Shown piece by piece: positions 38,158-47,722 of a stretch of DNA of 64,000 nucleotides. Both the position numbers and the translations under genes were made by a program. Within the stretch, counting starts at the first letter, position 1. The number at the start of each line of letters is the position of its first letter. Source of the stretch: Microbacterium sp. SORGH_AS_0969 (lineage in GTDB: Bacteria > Actinomycetota > Actinomycetes > Actinomycetales > Microbacteriaceae); NCBI RefSeq assembly GCF_030818255.1, contig NZ_JAUTAG010000001.1, positions 3,472,001 through 3,536,000 of the forward strand, read 5' to 3'. Below the pieces are notes generated by a model. That model made no database searches and was not told the DNA's origin. It saw nothing but the letters and a program-made list of their open reading frames with translations.

Positions 38158-38918
38158 TCGCCTCCGAACGAACCCGTGTCTCCGACGAGGCGCGTGTTGT
38201 CGGCGGGCACCGGGTCGACGGCCGCGCGAGCGACCTCGGCGGCGAACTCCGCGACGTTGTAGAGCTTGCCGGCGTCTTCGCGGCGGGCGGAGATGGCGCC
38301 CGGGTTCGCGCGCTCGAGCAGGGTCGCGGTGATCGTGCCCTCGATCATGTCGCCAGAGACCACGGTGAAGCCGATGCCGCGCTCCTCGAGAGCGGGGATC
38401 TTCTCGCGCAGGGCGTCCTCGCCGGCACGCTTCGAGAGGGCGACGGGCTCGTACTCCGGCATGGTCGGTGTGGTGCGGATGAAGTGCGCCTGGTGGCTCG
38501 TGACGAAGACCACGCGCGCATCGGCGTTCAGCAGCGGGAGCGCCGTCTCGAGCACGTTGACCTGCGCATCGCGGTTCAGCACGAGGGCGTAGTCCTCGGC
38601 CATACCCGACTCCATGCCGCCCGAGGCGTTGAGCACGAGGATGTCGAGACCGCCGAAGGTGCGCTCGACCTCGTCGAACATCGCCTTCACCGATTCGGGG
38701 TCGGTCAGGTCGGCACCCACGACGAGGGCCTCGACACCGAGCTCACGCAGCTGCGTGGCGAGCTTTTCGGCGCGCGGGGCCTTGTTGCGGAAGTTGATGA
38801 CGACGTTCGCGCCGGCCTCGGCGAAGTAGCGCACGGTGTCGGCGCCGATGCCGCGCGACGAGCCGGTGACGAGGGCGGTCTTGCCGCTCAGGGAGCCGGA
38901 CGGAAGGGTCTGGGACAC
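38154..38918 (-). CDS. Divergent SDR family oxidoreductase
   Basis: 254 residues. TGSSRGIG near the N-terminus is a standard SDR cofactor loop. The usual NNAG is NASGG, and the catalytic YxxxK is replaced by YEPVALSK, with Tyr and Lys seven apart, so either the Tyr is displaced or the enzyme has unusual chemistry. The Ser is in VTSHQAH. GTG start with CAGGAGA ahead. It is co-translated with the S9 peptidase. The substrate is unknown; inactive or cofactor-binding roles are possible. Confidence 0.85.
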   Translation of the reverse strand: MSQTLPSGSLSGKTALVTGSSRGIGADTVRYFAEAGANVVINFRNKAPRAEKLATQLRELGVEALVVGADLTDPESVKAMFDEVERTFGGLDILVLNASGGMESGMAEDYALVLNRDAQVNVLETALPLLNADARVVFVTSHQAHFIRTTPTMPEYEPVALSKRAGEDALREKIPALEERGIGFTVVSGDMIEGTITATLLERANPGAISARREDAGKLYNVAEFAAEVARAAVDPVPADNTRLVGDTGSFGGE

Positions 38919-39073
38919 GGATTCTCCTGACGATTCGTGATCGAGCCGCGCACCGATGACGGCACGGACGACCTTCCCACCCTACCGAGCCGAACCCGCT
39001 TCGCTCCGGGGTCATGCCCGCTTCACGGGCGTGTCCCACCCGCGTGCTACGTTCGCCCGCGGAGGCTTCCGAC

Positions 39074-39874
39074 ATGATTTCCTCGAGCGCGCCGCGTCAC
39101 CCCTACTTCGCGGCCGGCGACCCGCCGCGGGTGCTCGCACACCGCGGCCTCGTCACGGCCGAAGCCGCGTCGGCGGGGGTGGTGGACAACTCGTTCGCCG
39201 CGGTCGCCGAAGCTCACGCGGTCGGTCTCGCCTTCGTCGAATCGGATTGCCATCTCACCGCCGATGGCGTCGTCGTCCTCTTCCACGACGACGACCTGGC
39301 TCGCGTGACGGGCGACCCCCGCCGAATCGCCGATGTCCGCCTGCACGAGCTCGAAGAGGTGATGTCGGACCACGGGGGTCTCATCACTCTTGAACAGGCC
39401 CTCGAGGCGTTCCCCGACACGCGCTTCAACCTCGACGTCAAAGCCGAGGCGGCCGCCGACCCCGTGGGCCGACTGGTCGCCGCCCAGGCGCACCGGGTCC
39501 TTCTGACGAGCTTCTCGGAGGAGCGGCGGCGGCGCGCTCTCGACGCGGCCATGACCGCGGGGGCGAGCGTGCGGCCGGCGACCTCGCCCGGATCGGCGAC
39601 GGTCGCGCGGCTCGTCGCCGCCGTCGCCACGGGCGTCGCGCCCGTCGCCCGACGCGTGCTGCGCGGCCTCGACGCCCTCCAGATCCCCGAGCGGCAGGGA
39701 CCGGTGCGCGTGCTGACGCCGCGACTTCTCCGCATCGCGCACGCCGTCGGCGTCGAGGTGCACGTCTGGACCGTGAACGACCACGACGACATGATGCGCC
39801 TGCTCGATATGGGCGTCGACGGTCTGGTCACCGACCGCGGCGACGTCGCGCTCGAACTGGTGAACGGCCGCTGA
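39074..39874 (+). CDS. Glycerophosphodiester phosphodiesterase
   Basis: 266 residues, GDPD TIM barrel that hydrolyses glycerophosphodiesters to glycerol-3-phosphate and an alcohol. VLAHRGL supplies the first His and Arg, ESDCHLTADG the metal-binding Glu/Asp, LFHDDDLARVTG the second His, and VHVWTVND the C-terminal signature. No signal peptide, so probably cytoplasmic, recycling phospholipid head groups. The start at ATG 39074 is supported by GGAGG 9 bases upstream; a TACGTT element at 39048-39053 may be the promoter. Confidence 0.9.
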   Translation: MISSSAPRHPYFAAGDPPRVLAHRGLVTAEAASAGVVDNSFAAVAEAHAVGLAFVESDCHLTADGVVVLFHDDDLARVTGDPRRIADVRLHELEEVMSDHGGLITLEQALEAFPDTRFNLDVKAEAAADPVGRLVAAQAHRVLLTSFSEERRRRALDAAMTAGASVRPATSPGSATVARLVAAVATGVAPVARRVLRGLDALQIPERQGPVRVLTPRLLRIAHAVGVEVHVWTVNDHDDMMRLLDMGVDGLVTDRGDVALELVNGR

Positions 39875-39952
39875 ACACCCGGGGTCCTGAGCATCGCCTG
39901 TGAGTTCTGCGAGCACGCGCTCATTTCGAATAAAGCGCACAGGTGCGGTCGT

Positions 39953-39958
39953 TATACA
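39953..39958 (+). promoter_or_regulatory. Putative -10 element of rbpA
   Basis: TATACA within GTTATACATG, 25 bases before the rbpA ATG. GAGAGGA at 39970-39976 is the ribosome site. A clear -35 at the right distance was not found. In Streptomyces rbpA is stress-induced by an ECF sigma factor, but no matching element was identified here. Confidence 0.4.
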
Positions 39959-39983
39959 TGGGGACCGACGAGAGGACCACACA

Positions 39984-40355
39984 ATGGCAGATCGCAGTCT
40001 TCGAGGCATCCGACTCGGCGCACAGAGCCTTCAGAGCGAAGACGGGGTCGTTTTCCACGACCGCGCGCAGCACACCTACTCCTGCAGCACCTGCGGGCGT
40101 GACACCGTCCTGACCTTCGCGGCCGACGCCGAGGTTCCCCAGTCCTGGGAGTGCCGCACCTGTGGTGCAGAGGCACTCCTGCGGATCGGTGAGGGCACCG
40201 CGACCGTCGACCACAGCGACGACAAGGCTCCGCGCACCCACTGGGACATGCTTCTGGAGCGCCGCACGATTCCCGAGCTCGAGGAACTGCTCGAAGAGCG
40301 CCTCGCGTTCGTCCGCGCACGCCGCGGAGCCGGGCATCAGAAGATCAGCGCCTGA
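39984..40355 (+). CDS. rbpA: RNA polymerase-binding protein RbpA
   Basis: 124 residues. RbpA binds the principal sigma factor and core RNA polymerase, stabilises open complexes and affects rifampicin tolerance; it is specific to Actinobacteria. N-terminal MADRSLRGIRLGAQS, then a small zinc-ribbon-like core with CSTCGRD and CRTCGAE, then the sigma-interacting helix WDMLLERRTIPELEELL. Length and order match the family. The start ATG has GAGAGGA upstream. Longer readings lack similarity. Confidence 0.95.
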   Translation: MADRSLRGIRLGAQSLQSEDGVVFHDRAQHTYSCSTCGRDTVLTFAADAEVPQSWECRTCGAEALLRIGEGTATVDHSDDKAPRTHWDMLLERRTIPELEELLEERLAFVRARRGAGHQKISA

Positions 40356-40370
40356 CGCTGACCGAAGAGT

Positions 40371-41936
40371 TCAGACGCCGGCCCCCTCGGGGGTCGGCGT
40401 CTTCCTCTGTTTCCGCGACCGCAGCGCCACCGACAGCCCGGCGACGAGCACCGCGACGAGCGACCCGGCGCCCAGCACGATCTTGACCGCGGGGCCGATG
40501 ACGACGGCCGGCGTCAGACCCGTGCGCAGGGGAACGTCCGTGAGCATGTGCCCGGCGACGTCGACCGGGAGCTCGGCGAGCGTCGCCCCGTCGGGGGCGA
40601 TCACCTGACTCGTACCGACGGTCGAGATGTTCACCACCGAGCGACCCGTCTCGATCGCGCGCATCCGGGCGAAGGCGAGCTGCTGCAGGTTCTCGTCCGT
40701 GCCGCGGAAATCGGCATTGTTCGTCTGGAACATGTAGACCTCGGCGCCGTCGTCGGCACCGTCCCACACGACGTCGTCGTAGATCACGTCGAAGCAGATC
40801 GCGAGTCCCACGCCCACGCCGTTCAGATCGATCAGCGGCCGTGCGGTGCCCGGGGTGTACTCGCGGCCGATCAGACCGATGAGGTCGGGGGCGAACGGCT
40901 CCCAGAACGCCCGGTCCGGCACGTACTCGCCGAACGGAACCGGATGCCTCTTGTCGTACGTCTGCTCCGGCCCGCCATCGGCCGTCCAGAGCAACGACGA
41001 GTTGAAGAGCTCGGTCCCCCGCTCGGTGACCGCCGACACGATCAGAGGCGCGTCGACGCGTCGGGACAGCTCGTCCAGCACGGCGGCGGTCTGCGACGAG
41101 GTCGTGGGGTCGGAATCGACGCCACCCTCGGGCCACAGGAGCACGTCCATGTCCTGGCCGAAGAGCGGGGCGGATGCCGCGAACTGGGCGTTCAAGACGG
41201 CGCCCCGCGCGCGCTGGTCGAAGTAACCCGCGGGCCCGTTGCCCTGCACGGCGCCCACGCGCATCGAACCGGCATCCGTCGTGGGGAACTGCGGAAGCGC
41301 GACGAGGACGACGAGCAGCACGGCCGCCGGCACGGCGCGCCGCAGATCACGGAAGCTCCCCACCCGCACGAGTTCGATCACCGTCGCGCACAGCATCACG
41401 ACGAGGAAGGTCAGTCCCGACATCCCGACCCACGACGCGACCTCCGCGAACGGGCCGTTCACCTGGGAAACGCCGATTCGCCCCCACGGGAACCCGCCGT
41501 ACGGCCACGATCCGACGATCTGTTCGCGGAGGGTCCACAGGCCCGCGACGAGAGCGGGAAGCAGGACGAGTCGGCCGACGAGGCCCGGCACCACCCGCGG
41601 AAGCCAGCGGTACGCGAGAGCGATGGGTACCGCGAACACCGCGGTCAGCACAGCCTCGAGCGTCGAGAGCGCGATCCAGGGGATGGGACCGAGGTAGCGC
41701 GCCGTGAAGAGGAGGTTGACCGAGAAGAACGTCGCCCCGAAGAGGAGACCCACCAGCACCGCCGGCCAGAAGCGTCGCCCGGCGAGAGCCACGAGGGCCA
41801 TCGCCACGGCGGGGAAGGCCATCGGCCACCACGCGAGCGCGGGGTACGCCGTGACGAGCAGGAGGCCCGCGGCCGCGGACAACGGCGCGGCGATCGCGAG
41901 TGGGACGATCGGTCGCGGCGACACGGCGAGAGGCAC
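40371..41936 (-). CDS. lnt: Apolipoprotein N-acyltransferase
   Basis: 521 residues. Lnt adds the third acyl chain to the N-terminus of diacylglyceryl lipoproteins, after Lgt and signal peptidase II. The N-terminal half holds six membrane helices with PWGRIG; the C-terminal nitrilase domain (about 225-485) has the Glu in LLWPEGG, Lys in YDKRHPVPFGEY and Cys in ICFDVIYDD, so the catalytic triad is intact. A final membrane helix and a basic tail follow. GTG start, GGGAGC ahead. An intact lnt makes true loss of lgt less likely. Confidence 0.93.
   Translation of the reverse strand: MPLAVSPRPIVPLAIAAPLSAAAGLLLVTAYPALAWWPMAFPAVAMALVALAGRRFWPAVLVGLLFGATFFSVNLLFTARYLGPIPWIALSTLEAVLTAVFAVPIALAYRWLPRVVPGLVGRLVLLPALVAGLWTLREQIVGSWPYGGFPWGRIGVSQVNGPFAEVASWVGMSGLTFLVVMLCATVIELVRVGSFRDLRRAVPAAVLLVVLVALPQFPTTDAGSMRVGAVQGNGPAGYFDQRARGAVLNAQFAASAPLFGQDMDVLLWPEGGVDSDPTTSSQTAAVLDELSRRVDAPLIVSAVTERGTELFNSSLLWTADGGPEQTYDKRHPVPFGEYVPDRAFWEPFAPDLIGLIGREYTPGTARPLIDLNGVGVGLAICFDVIYDDVVWDGADDGAEVYMFQTNNADFRGTDENLQQLAFARMRAIETGRSVVNISTVGTSQVIAPDGATLAELPVDVAGHMLTDVPLRTGLTPAVVIGPAVKIVLGAGSLVAVLVAGLSVALRSRKQRKTPTPEGAGV
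40375..40402. terminator. Bidirectional hairpin at the rbpA/lnt junction
   Basis: GACGCCGGCCCC pairs with GGGGTCGGCGTC over a CTCG loop with one G-T pair. It lies just after rbpA and inside the last codons of the convergent lnt gene. Confidence 0.65.
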
Positions 41937-41995
41937 GCTCCCAGCCTAAATCGCCGGAATCGTCCCCGCGCTCAGGTGACGTGTGCGCCCGAGGC

Positions 41996-44480
41996 TCACG
42001 CGGAGGTGTAAGCGACGATCCCGCGGCGCACCGCGTCGAGCGCCGTTCGCGCGGTCTTGGCGAGCTTCGGTTCCGCGACGAGCGAGATCTGGTCGAGCAG
42101 ATCGATGGTCTGCTTGGCCCAGCGCACGAAGTCCCCCGCGGCCATGTCGGCGAGCGTCAGCACGCTGTCGAGCGGCAGCCCCTTCGCCCACGCGTGCATC
42201 GCGGGCGCCAGGCCCGAGGCGGGCGACTCCGACCCCGGGAGGCGGTGGTCGCGTTCGAGGTCGTCGAGCTCTTGCCAGAGCGTCTGCGTGGCATCCAGTG
42301 CCCCGCGGAAGGCGCCTCGGGGCAGCCCCCGCTCGCCCGGTCCGGCTTCGTCGCGTCGCGGCTCGTAGACGAGGCAGCAGGCGAGCGCCGCGAGCGAGGG
42401 AACGTCGAGGTCGTCCCACAGGCGCTGGCGAAGGGATTCGGCGACGAGGAGGTCGCGCTCGCCGTAGATCCGCCGCATCGTGCGTCCCGCCGGAGTGAGG
42501 ACGGTCGACCCGTCGTCGTCGGTGGACACGTACTCGAGCGTCGCGAGGACCTCCACGACCCGGTCGAACACCCGCGCGACCGTTCCCGTGCGCTGATCGA
42601 TCTGCTGGCGGGTCTTGTCGGTGGTCCGCTTGAGCTTCCAGTAGCGCTCGGCCCACCGCGCGTGCGACTCGCGGTCAGGACACGAATGGCACGGATGCCG
42701 CTGCATCCGGCGGCGGAGGGACTGGATCTGCTGCTGGCGCTCGTCGCGCAGGCGACGGGGGGCCGTGGCATCCCGCCGATTGATCTTCTCGAGATCGCTC
42801 AGTTCGCGGCGGATCGTGGAGTACTCGCGGAAGTCGCCGCGGTCGCACGTCATCGCGCTCTCGTAGCCGGCGAGCGACTCCTCCGCCTCTTTCACCTGTC
42901 GAGCGAGGCCGACGACGGATCGGTCGGCCTGGAACTGGGCGAACGACGACTCGAGGATCTCGCGCGCGCGGGACCCGCCCGAACTGGTCGATGAGGTTGA
43001 CCGCCATGTTGTACGTCGGCCGGAAGCTCGAGTTGAGCGGGTACGTGCGCCGCGAGGCGAGGGATGCCACGGACTGCGGGTCCAGGCCCTCGGTCCACTG
43101 CACGACGGCGTGCCCCTCGACGTCGATCCCGCGCCGGCCCGCCCGCCCGGTGAGCTGGGTGTACTCCCCCGACGTGATCGCGACCCGGGCCTCGCCGTTG
43201 AACTTCTCGAGCTTCTCGAGCACCACGGTGCGCGCGGGCATGTTGATGCCGAGAGCGAGGGTCTCCGTGGCGAAGACGACCTTGACGAGTTTGCGCCGGA
43301 AGAGCTCTTCGACGACCTCCTTGAACGCCGGCAGGAGCCCCGCGTGATGCGAGGCGATGCCACGCTCGAGGTTCTCCCGCCACTCCCAGAAGCGCAGGAC
43401 CGCAAGGTCTTCGTCCTTCAGGGTGAACGTGAGCTCGTCGACGATCTGCCGGATCTCGACACGCTCCTCGGCCGAGGTGAGCCGGACGTTCGCGCGGCGC
43501 AGCTGCTGCACGGCGGCGTCGCAGCCCGCGCGACTGAAGATGAAGAAGATCGCCGGGAGCAGATGGTTTCGCTGGAGGAGCTCGACGACCTCCGGACGGT
43601 CGATGCGCTCGATGCGCGGCCCCTGCGACGCACGAACGGGTTTGTGCCCACCGCGACGCTGGTGCGCGTGGCGCGGACCACCCGCGTGACGCTGCGAGCG
43701 GTACTCCTGGGCGCGGCGGTTGTTCTCGTACCCTCCGGCGTTGCCGCCGCGGATGCGGAGGAGCTCTTGATTGACCTGAGCCGTGGCGACGCCCGCGCGA
43801 TCGTCGAAGAGAGGCAGCAGATCGCCGCGCACGAGGACGTGCTGTTCGAGCGGCACGGGCCGCGTCTCGGAGACGATGACCTCCGTGTCTCCGCGGACGG
43901 TGTCGAGCCAGTCGCCGAACTCCTCGGCGTTGGAGACCGTCGCCGACAGCGAGACGAGCTTCACCGACCGCGGGAGGTGGATGATCACCTCTTCCCAGAC
44001 CGCGCCGCGGAAGCGATCGGCGAGGTAGTGCACCTCGTCCATGACGACGAAGCGGAGGCCGCGCAGCGCCGGGGAGTCGGCGTAGAGCATGTTGCGGAGG
44101 ACCTCGGTCGTCATCACGACGATGCGCGCCGAGGCGTTGATGTTCGTGTCGCCGGTGAGGAGTCCGACCTCGTCGTCGCCGTAGACCTCTTGGAGCTCGT
44201 GGAACTTCTGGTTCGACAGGGCCTTGATCGGGGTCGTGTAGAAGGCCTTGTCACCGGGTTCGAGCATCGCGAGGTGGATCGCGAACTCCCCCACGATCGT
44301 CTTGCCTGCACCGGTGGGCGCCGCGACGAGAACGCTGCGCCCGTCCTCGAGGGCGTGGCATCCGGCGATCTGGAAATCGTCGAGTTCGAAGCTCTGCGCC
44401 TCGGCGAAGTCGGCGGTGTGAGGGTGCGCGGAGCGGGCCGAGGCCCGCGCGAAGCGATCAGCCGGGCTGAGTCCGCTCAC
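41996..44480 (-). pseudogene. helY: SKI2/Mtr4-like DEAD-box helicase HelY, +1 frameshift
   Basis: From GTG 44480 the first frame gives the RecA-like helicase core: Walker A APTGAGKT, DEVH, SAT, and motif VI TQLTGRAGRRG, up to NLIDQFGR at about codon 502. The conserved tail (AREILESSFAQFQADRSVVG and the C-terminal arch/helical domain ending VAYTSA) continues in the next frame. Removing one G near 42971-42980 (a GGG on the coding strand) rebuilds an 827-residue protein joined as FGRSRAREIL, close to homologues. The order helY-tatC-tatA-pafC-pafB is that of mycobacteria. A sequencing error is the leading alternative to true inactivation. Confidence 0.85.
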
Positions 44481-45295
44481 GCGGTCGGTCCCAGCAGGCC
44501 CTCAGCGGCCATTCGGCGCGCCCTGCGGCGGTCGAAGAGCATCGACACACCGGCCGCCGCGAAGAACAGGACGACCAGGATGCCGGCCAGCATGAGCATG
44601 CTGACGATATCGGCAGCCGGGGTGGCCAGAGCGGCGAACAGCGTCGCGATGAGGACCGCGACACGCCATCCCTTGAGGATCGCCTTGCCGCTCATGACGC
44701 CGGCGACGTTCAGGGCGACGAGGAAGACGGGGAGCACGAACGCGACACCGATGACCAGCATCAGCTTGAAGACGAAGTCGTAGTACTCGTTCGCGTTATA
44801 GAGGTTGGCCGCTCCCGTCGGCGTGAAACCCCACATCAGCTGGATCACATGCGGGACGATCAACACACCGACGTAGCACCCGCCGAAGAACAGGGGCACG
44901 GCGGATGCGATGAAGCCGATCGTGTACCGGATCTCTTTGCGCGTGAGGCCGGGCATGATGAAGGCCCAGATCTGCCACAGCCAGATCGGCGCCGACAGGA
45001 AGATGCCGATCGTGAAGGCGATGCGCATGCGCAGGTCGAACGCCGACGTGACCGCCGTGAAGTTGATGGCCGAGAGGTTGTCGCCGCGCTGAGCGGCGAT
45101 CTCGCGGACGGGGACGGTGATCCACTCGATCACCGGCGAGGTGATCGCGAAAGCGACGATCATGCCGACGATGAGCGCCGCAGCGGCGATCATCAGGCGC
45201 TTACGTAGCTCGATGAGATGGGCGCCGATCGACATGCGCTTGTCGCGCCGCGGTCCTTCCGGAACGTCGATCCGCGGGGGTCCTGCCGTGGTCAC
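44477..45295 (-). CDS. tatC: Sec-independent protein translocase TatC
   Basis: 272 residues, six membrane helices; TatC binds twin-arginine signal peptides and with TatA forms the Tat export channel. The N-terminal MSIGAHLIELRKRL (normally beginning SLxEHLxELRxR) and the conserved F-x-P helix 2-3 loop are visible. Here the usual Glu of EHL is replaced by Ala (GAHL). GTG start 4 bases from tatA, and the stop overlaps the helY start by four bases. No TatB gene is visible, usual for Gram-positives. Confidence 0.94.
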   Translation of the reverse strand: MTTAGPPRIDVPEGPRRDKRMSIGAHLIELRKRLMIAAAALIVGMIVAFAITSPVIEWITVPVREIAAQRGDNLSAINFTAVTSAFDLRMRIAFTIGIFLSAPIWLWQIWAFIMPGLTRKEIRYTIGFIASAVPLFFGGCYVGVLIVPHVIQLMWGFTPTGAANLYNANEYYDFVFKLMLVIGVAFVLPVFLVALNVAGVMSGKAILKGWRVAVLIATLFAALATPAADIVSMLMLAGILVVLFFAAAGVSMLFDRRRARRMAAEGLLGPTA

Positions 45296-45298
45296 GCC

Positions 45299-45553
45299 TT
45301 AAACAGAGGTGTCGTTCGGCTTGCGCTGCTCGGGGGCCGCGGCCGTGGCCGTGCCGACCTCGGTGGCGCGCGTGGCATCGGTGTTGCCGGCATCGACCTC
45401 GTCGTCGCGCTTCATCTCTTTCATCTCGTTCTTGAAGACACGAGCGGACTGCCCCACGCTCTTCGCCAGCGCCGGGAGCTTGGTCGCGCCGAACAGAAGG
45501 AGAATGACCGCGAGAACGATCAGCAGGTGTACTCCGGTGATTCCCTGGAACAT
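45299..45553 (-). CDS. tatA: Sec-independent protein translocase TatA
   Basis: 84 residues: one N-terminal membrane helix (about 4-22, LLIVLAVILLLFGATKLP with the FG hinge), an amphipathic helix (LAKSVGQSARVFKNEM), and a charged Thr/Ala-rich tail. TatA oligomers form the pore of the Tat pathway. It is read just before tatC. 91 bases of non-coding DNA separate it from pafC. Confidence 0.94.
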   Translation of the reverse strand: MFQGITGVHLLIVLAVILLLFGATKLPALAKSVGQSARVFKNEMKEMKRDDEVDAGNTDATRATEVGTATAAAPEQRKPNDTSV

Positions 45554-45644
45554 GATGACTCCTCGTCAGTCTCGGGGGTGGTCGTCAGTCTAACCCGCAC
45601 AAGTGCACGAAAGCCCGGATCACGGGCAAGGTTCACCCCTTCGA

Positions 45645-46610
45645 TCAACTGGCGTACTGGGCGAGACCGGCTGCAGCCCAGGCGGCGGCAGCCCGTCGAG
45701 CCCCTTCCGGCTCGAGCAGCTCGACGTCACCGCCCCGTCGCGCGGCCAGTCTCTTCAGGCTCTGCTCGTCGGCCAGGCGCAGCGACGCGATCGATACGTC
45801 GCCGTCGTCGGCGATGTCGGCGCGTTCGAGGTAGTCCGCGAGCAGCGGAGCGACCTCGCGCGGGAAGCGGAATCGGGCGACGACGTCGTCGTCCGCGGGG
45901 GCGAACAGATCGGGGACGGGGTCAGCACCGTGCTCCGCGGGAATGTCGGTCAGCACGGGTTCGCTCACCCGGTCGAGGTGGAACGTGCGTACGGCCTGCC
46001 GCGTGTGGCACCAGCCCTGGAGGTACCACTGATCGTTCGCGATGTGGACCTTGATCGGGTCGACCGTGCGCAGAGTCGGTCCCGCACCCGGAGCTCGATA
46101 CGTGAAGCTCACCGCGACCCGGGCGCGCAAGGCTCGGTCGACGACGTCCCGCACCCCGTCGACGGGTCCGGGGGCCACGATCACCGGCGGCGGGGTCGAC
46201 GACGCGCCACGCGAGAGCTTCGCCAGCAGACCGGTGACGAGTTCGTTGTCGGCGACGCCGGGAAGAGTGCGCGCGAGCTGGAGGCCGGCCAACAGCGCGG
46301 CGGCCTCACGAGCGGTCAGCCGCGGAGATCGCTCCAGCCCGACCGTGTTCGTCATGGCGATGATGTCCTCGCGTTCGAGGAGATCCCAATCGATGTCGAA
46401 CAGCTCGTTCGGCAGCTGCCAGTAACCACGCTCGCCCGGCAGCCCGATCACCGTCAGCCGTTCGACCATGGCACGCATCTGCGCGGGGGTCACGTCGAAC
46501 TCCACCGCCGCCTCGGCGACCGAGACCTCGCCCTTGCCGATCAGGTACGGCACAAGCTGAAGGAGCAGCGCGGCACGGTCCAGCGCCTGCAGGGGCCTCT
46601 CGGCGGTCAT
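45645..46610 (-). CDS. pafC: WYL-domain transcriptional regulator PafC
   Basis: 321 residues. Partner of PafB; in mycobacteria PafBC is a LexA-independent activator of DNA-damage genes. N-terminal winged helix (about 10-60; SVAEAAVEFDVTPAQMRAMVERL), then a WYL domain (about 145-230) with VSFTYRAPG and the family tryptophan in NDQWYLQGWCH, and a C-terminal WCX extension. Start ATG follows GGAGG and overlaps the pafB TGA by four bases, so equal amounts of both are expected. Confidence 0.93.
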   Translation of the reverse strand: MTAERPLQALDRAALLLQLVPYLIGKGEVSVAEAAVEFDVTPAQMRAMVERLTVIGLPGERGYWQLPNELFDIDWDLLEREDIIAMTNTVGLERSPRLTAREAAALLAGLQLARTLPGVADNELVTGLLAKLSRGASSTPPPVIVAPGPVDGVRDVVDRALRARVAVSFTYRAPGAGPTLRTVDPIKVHIANDQWYLQGWCHTRQAVRTFHLDRVSEPVLTDIPAEHGADPVPDLFAPADDDVVARFRFPREVAPLLADYLERADIADDGDVSIASLRLADEQSLKRLAARRGGDVELLEPEGARRAAAAWAAAGLAQYAS

Positions 46611-47599
46611 GCCGCACCTCCGTGCAGCGCGAGGGTGGCCTCGAGTCGACGGACGACCTCGTCTCGCAGGCTCGCCGGCTCGACGACGCGGACCTCCGGT
46701 CCGTACGACGCGAGCTCGTCGGCGAACACGTGCAGGTCGACGAACGGGACGATGACGCCCTGCGGAGCCGGCAGCGCCCGACGGGCGAGCCGCAACGACG
46801 CCTCGGTGCCGGGGTGCACTTCGAGGAGAGCACGCTGACGACTCGCGACCTCGCGGAGACCGGCCAGAGCGCGCTCCCCCGCGCCCTGGCGCAGAGTCGG
46901 CGAGAACTTCTCGCGGGTAACGACGACCTCGCCCACGACCCGGGAGAGCAGGAAGGTGCGATCGGCATCCATGTTCAGATCGAAACCGAACACGTGCCAG
47001 CGGGCCTCGTATTCGACCAGCGCGAGGGGGCGGATCCGCCGCTCGCGCGGACGGGGCTCACCCGGGCGGAGGTACGAGAACGTGACCACGCGGCACTCCT
47101 CGATCGCCCTCTGGAACGTCGGGAACGACGCATCGCGGACTCTGATACGCGGCGCGTAGCCGATGATCGGCTCGTCGACGGCGATGCCGAGCGCGCGGAT
47201 CTTGCGCAGACCGCTTCGCGCGTCGGCCGAGAGCGACTCGCTGCCCCAGACGTCGCCGGCGATGTTGAGCAGAGCGATCTCGGCCGGGCTGAACGAGATG
47301 TCGTCGGGGAGCGCGTACTCCGCCGTCGGCACGCGGTACCGCGCTTCACGCAGGTCGTCGGGATCGGCTCGCTCGCCGATCGTCTCGATCGGGATACCGA
47401 GACCGCGCAGGTTCTCTTTGTCGCGCTCGAACATCTTTTCGAGAGCGTCCTTCGACGCTCCGGCTTCGAGCTGCTCACGGTACCCGGCCACGGAGGAGAG
47501 GATCGTCTCTTTCGTCAGCCCCTGCTCGGTCGCCATGAGGGCGACGACGAGGTTGACCAGTCGCTCCTCGGGAGCGCTTCTGGAGCTGGTGGCGGGCAC
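46607..47599 (-). CDS. pafB: WYL-domain transcriptional regulator PafB
   Basis: 330 residues. N-terminal helix-turn-helix (about 10-70), central WYL domain with VTFSYLRPG and EARWHVFGFDLN, and a C-terminal WCX region. Forms a functional unit with PafC. The name comes from the Pup-proteasome gene cluster, but its role is in the DNA-damage response, so it can be kept after proteasome loss. GTG start. Upstream, where pafA would normally be, there is a 123-base gap and then an FKBP-like lipoprotein. Confidence 0.93.
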   Translation of the reverse strand: MPATSSRSAPEERLVNLVVALMATEQGLTKETILSSVAGYREQLEAGASKDALEKMFERDKENLRGLGIPIETIGERADPDDLREARYRVPTAEYALPDDISFSPAEIALLNIAGDVWGSESLSADARSGLRKIRALGIAVDEPIIGYAPRIRVRDASFPTFQRAIEECRVVTFSYLRPGEPRPRERRIRPLALVEYEARWHVFGFDLNMDADRTFLLSRVVGEVVVTREKFSPTLRQGAGERALAGLREVASRQRALLEVHPGTEASLRLARRALPAPQGVIVPFVDLHVFADELASYGPEVRVVEPASLRDEVVRRLEATLALHGGAA

Positions 47600-47722
47600 T
47601 CGCCCATCCTAGGCGGGGAGGGGACGACGGTCCCTCCCCGCAGCGCGATCGAGCGCCGCGATCGAGCGCCGCGATGGCGCGACGGCGAACGGGGCCGCGC
47701 AGACGAACCGCCTCGGGCCGGG

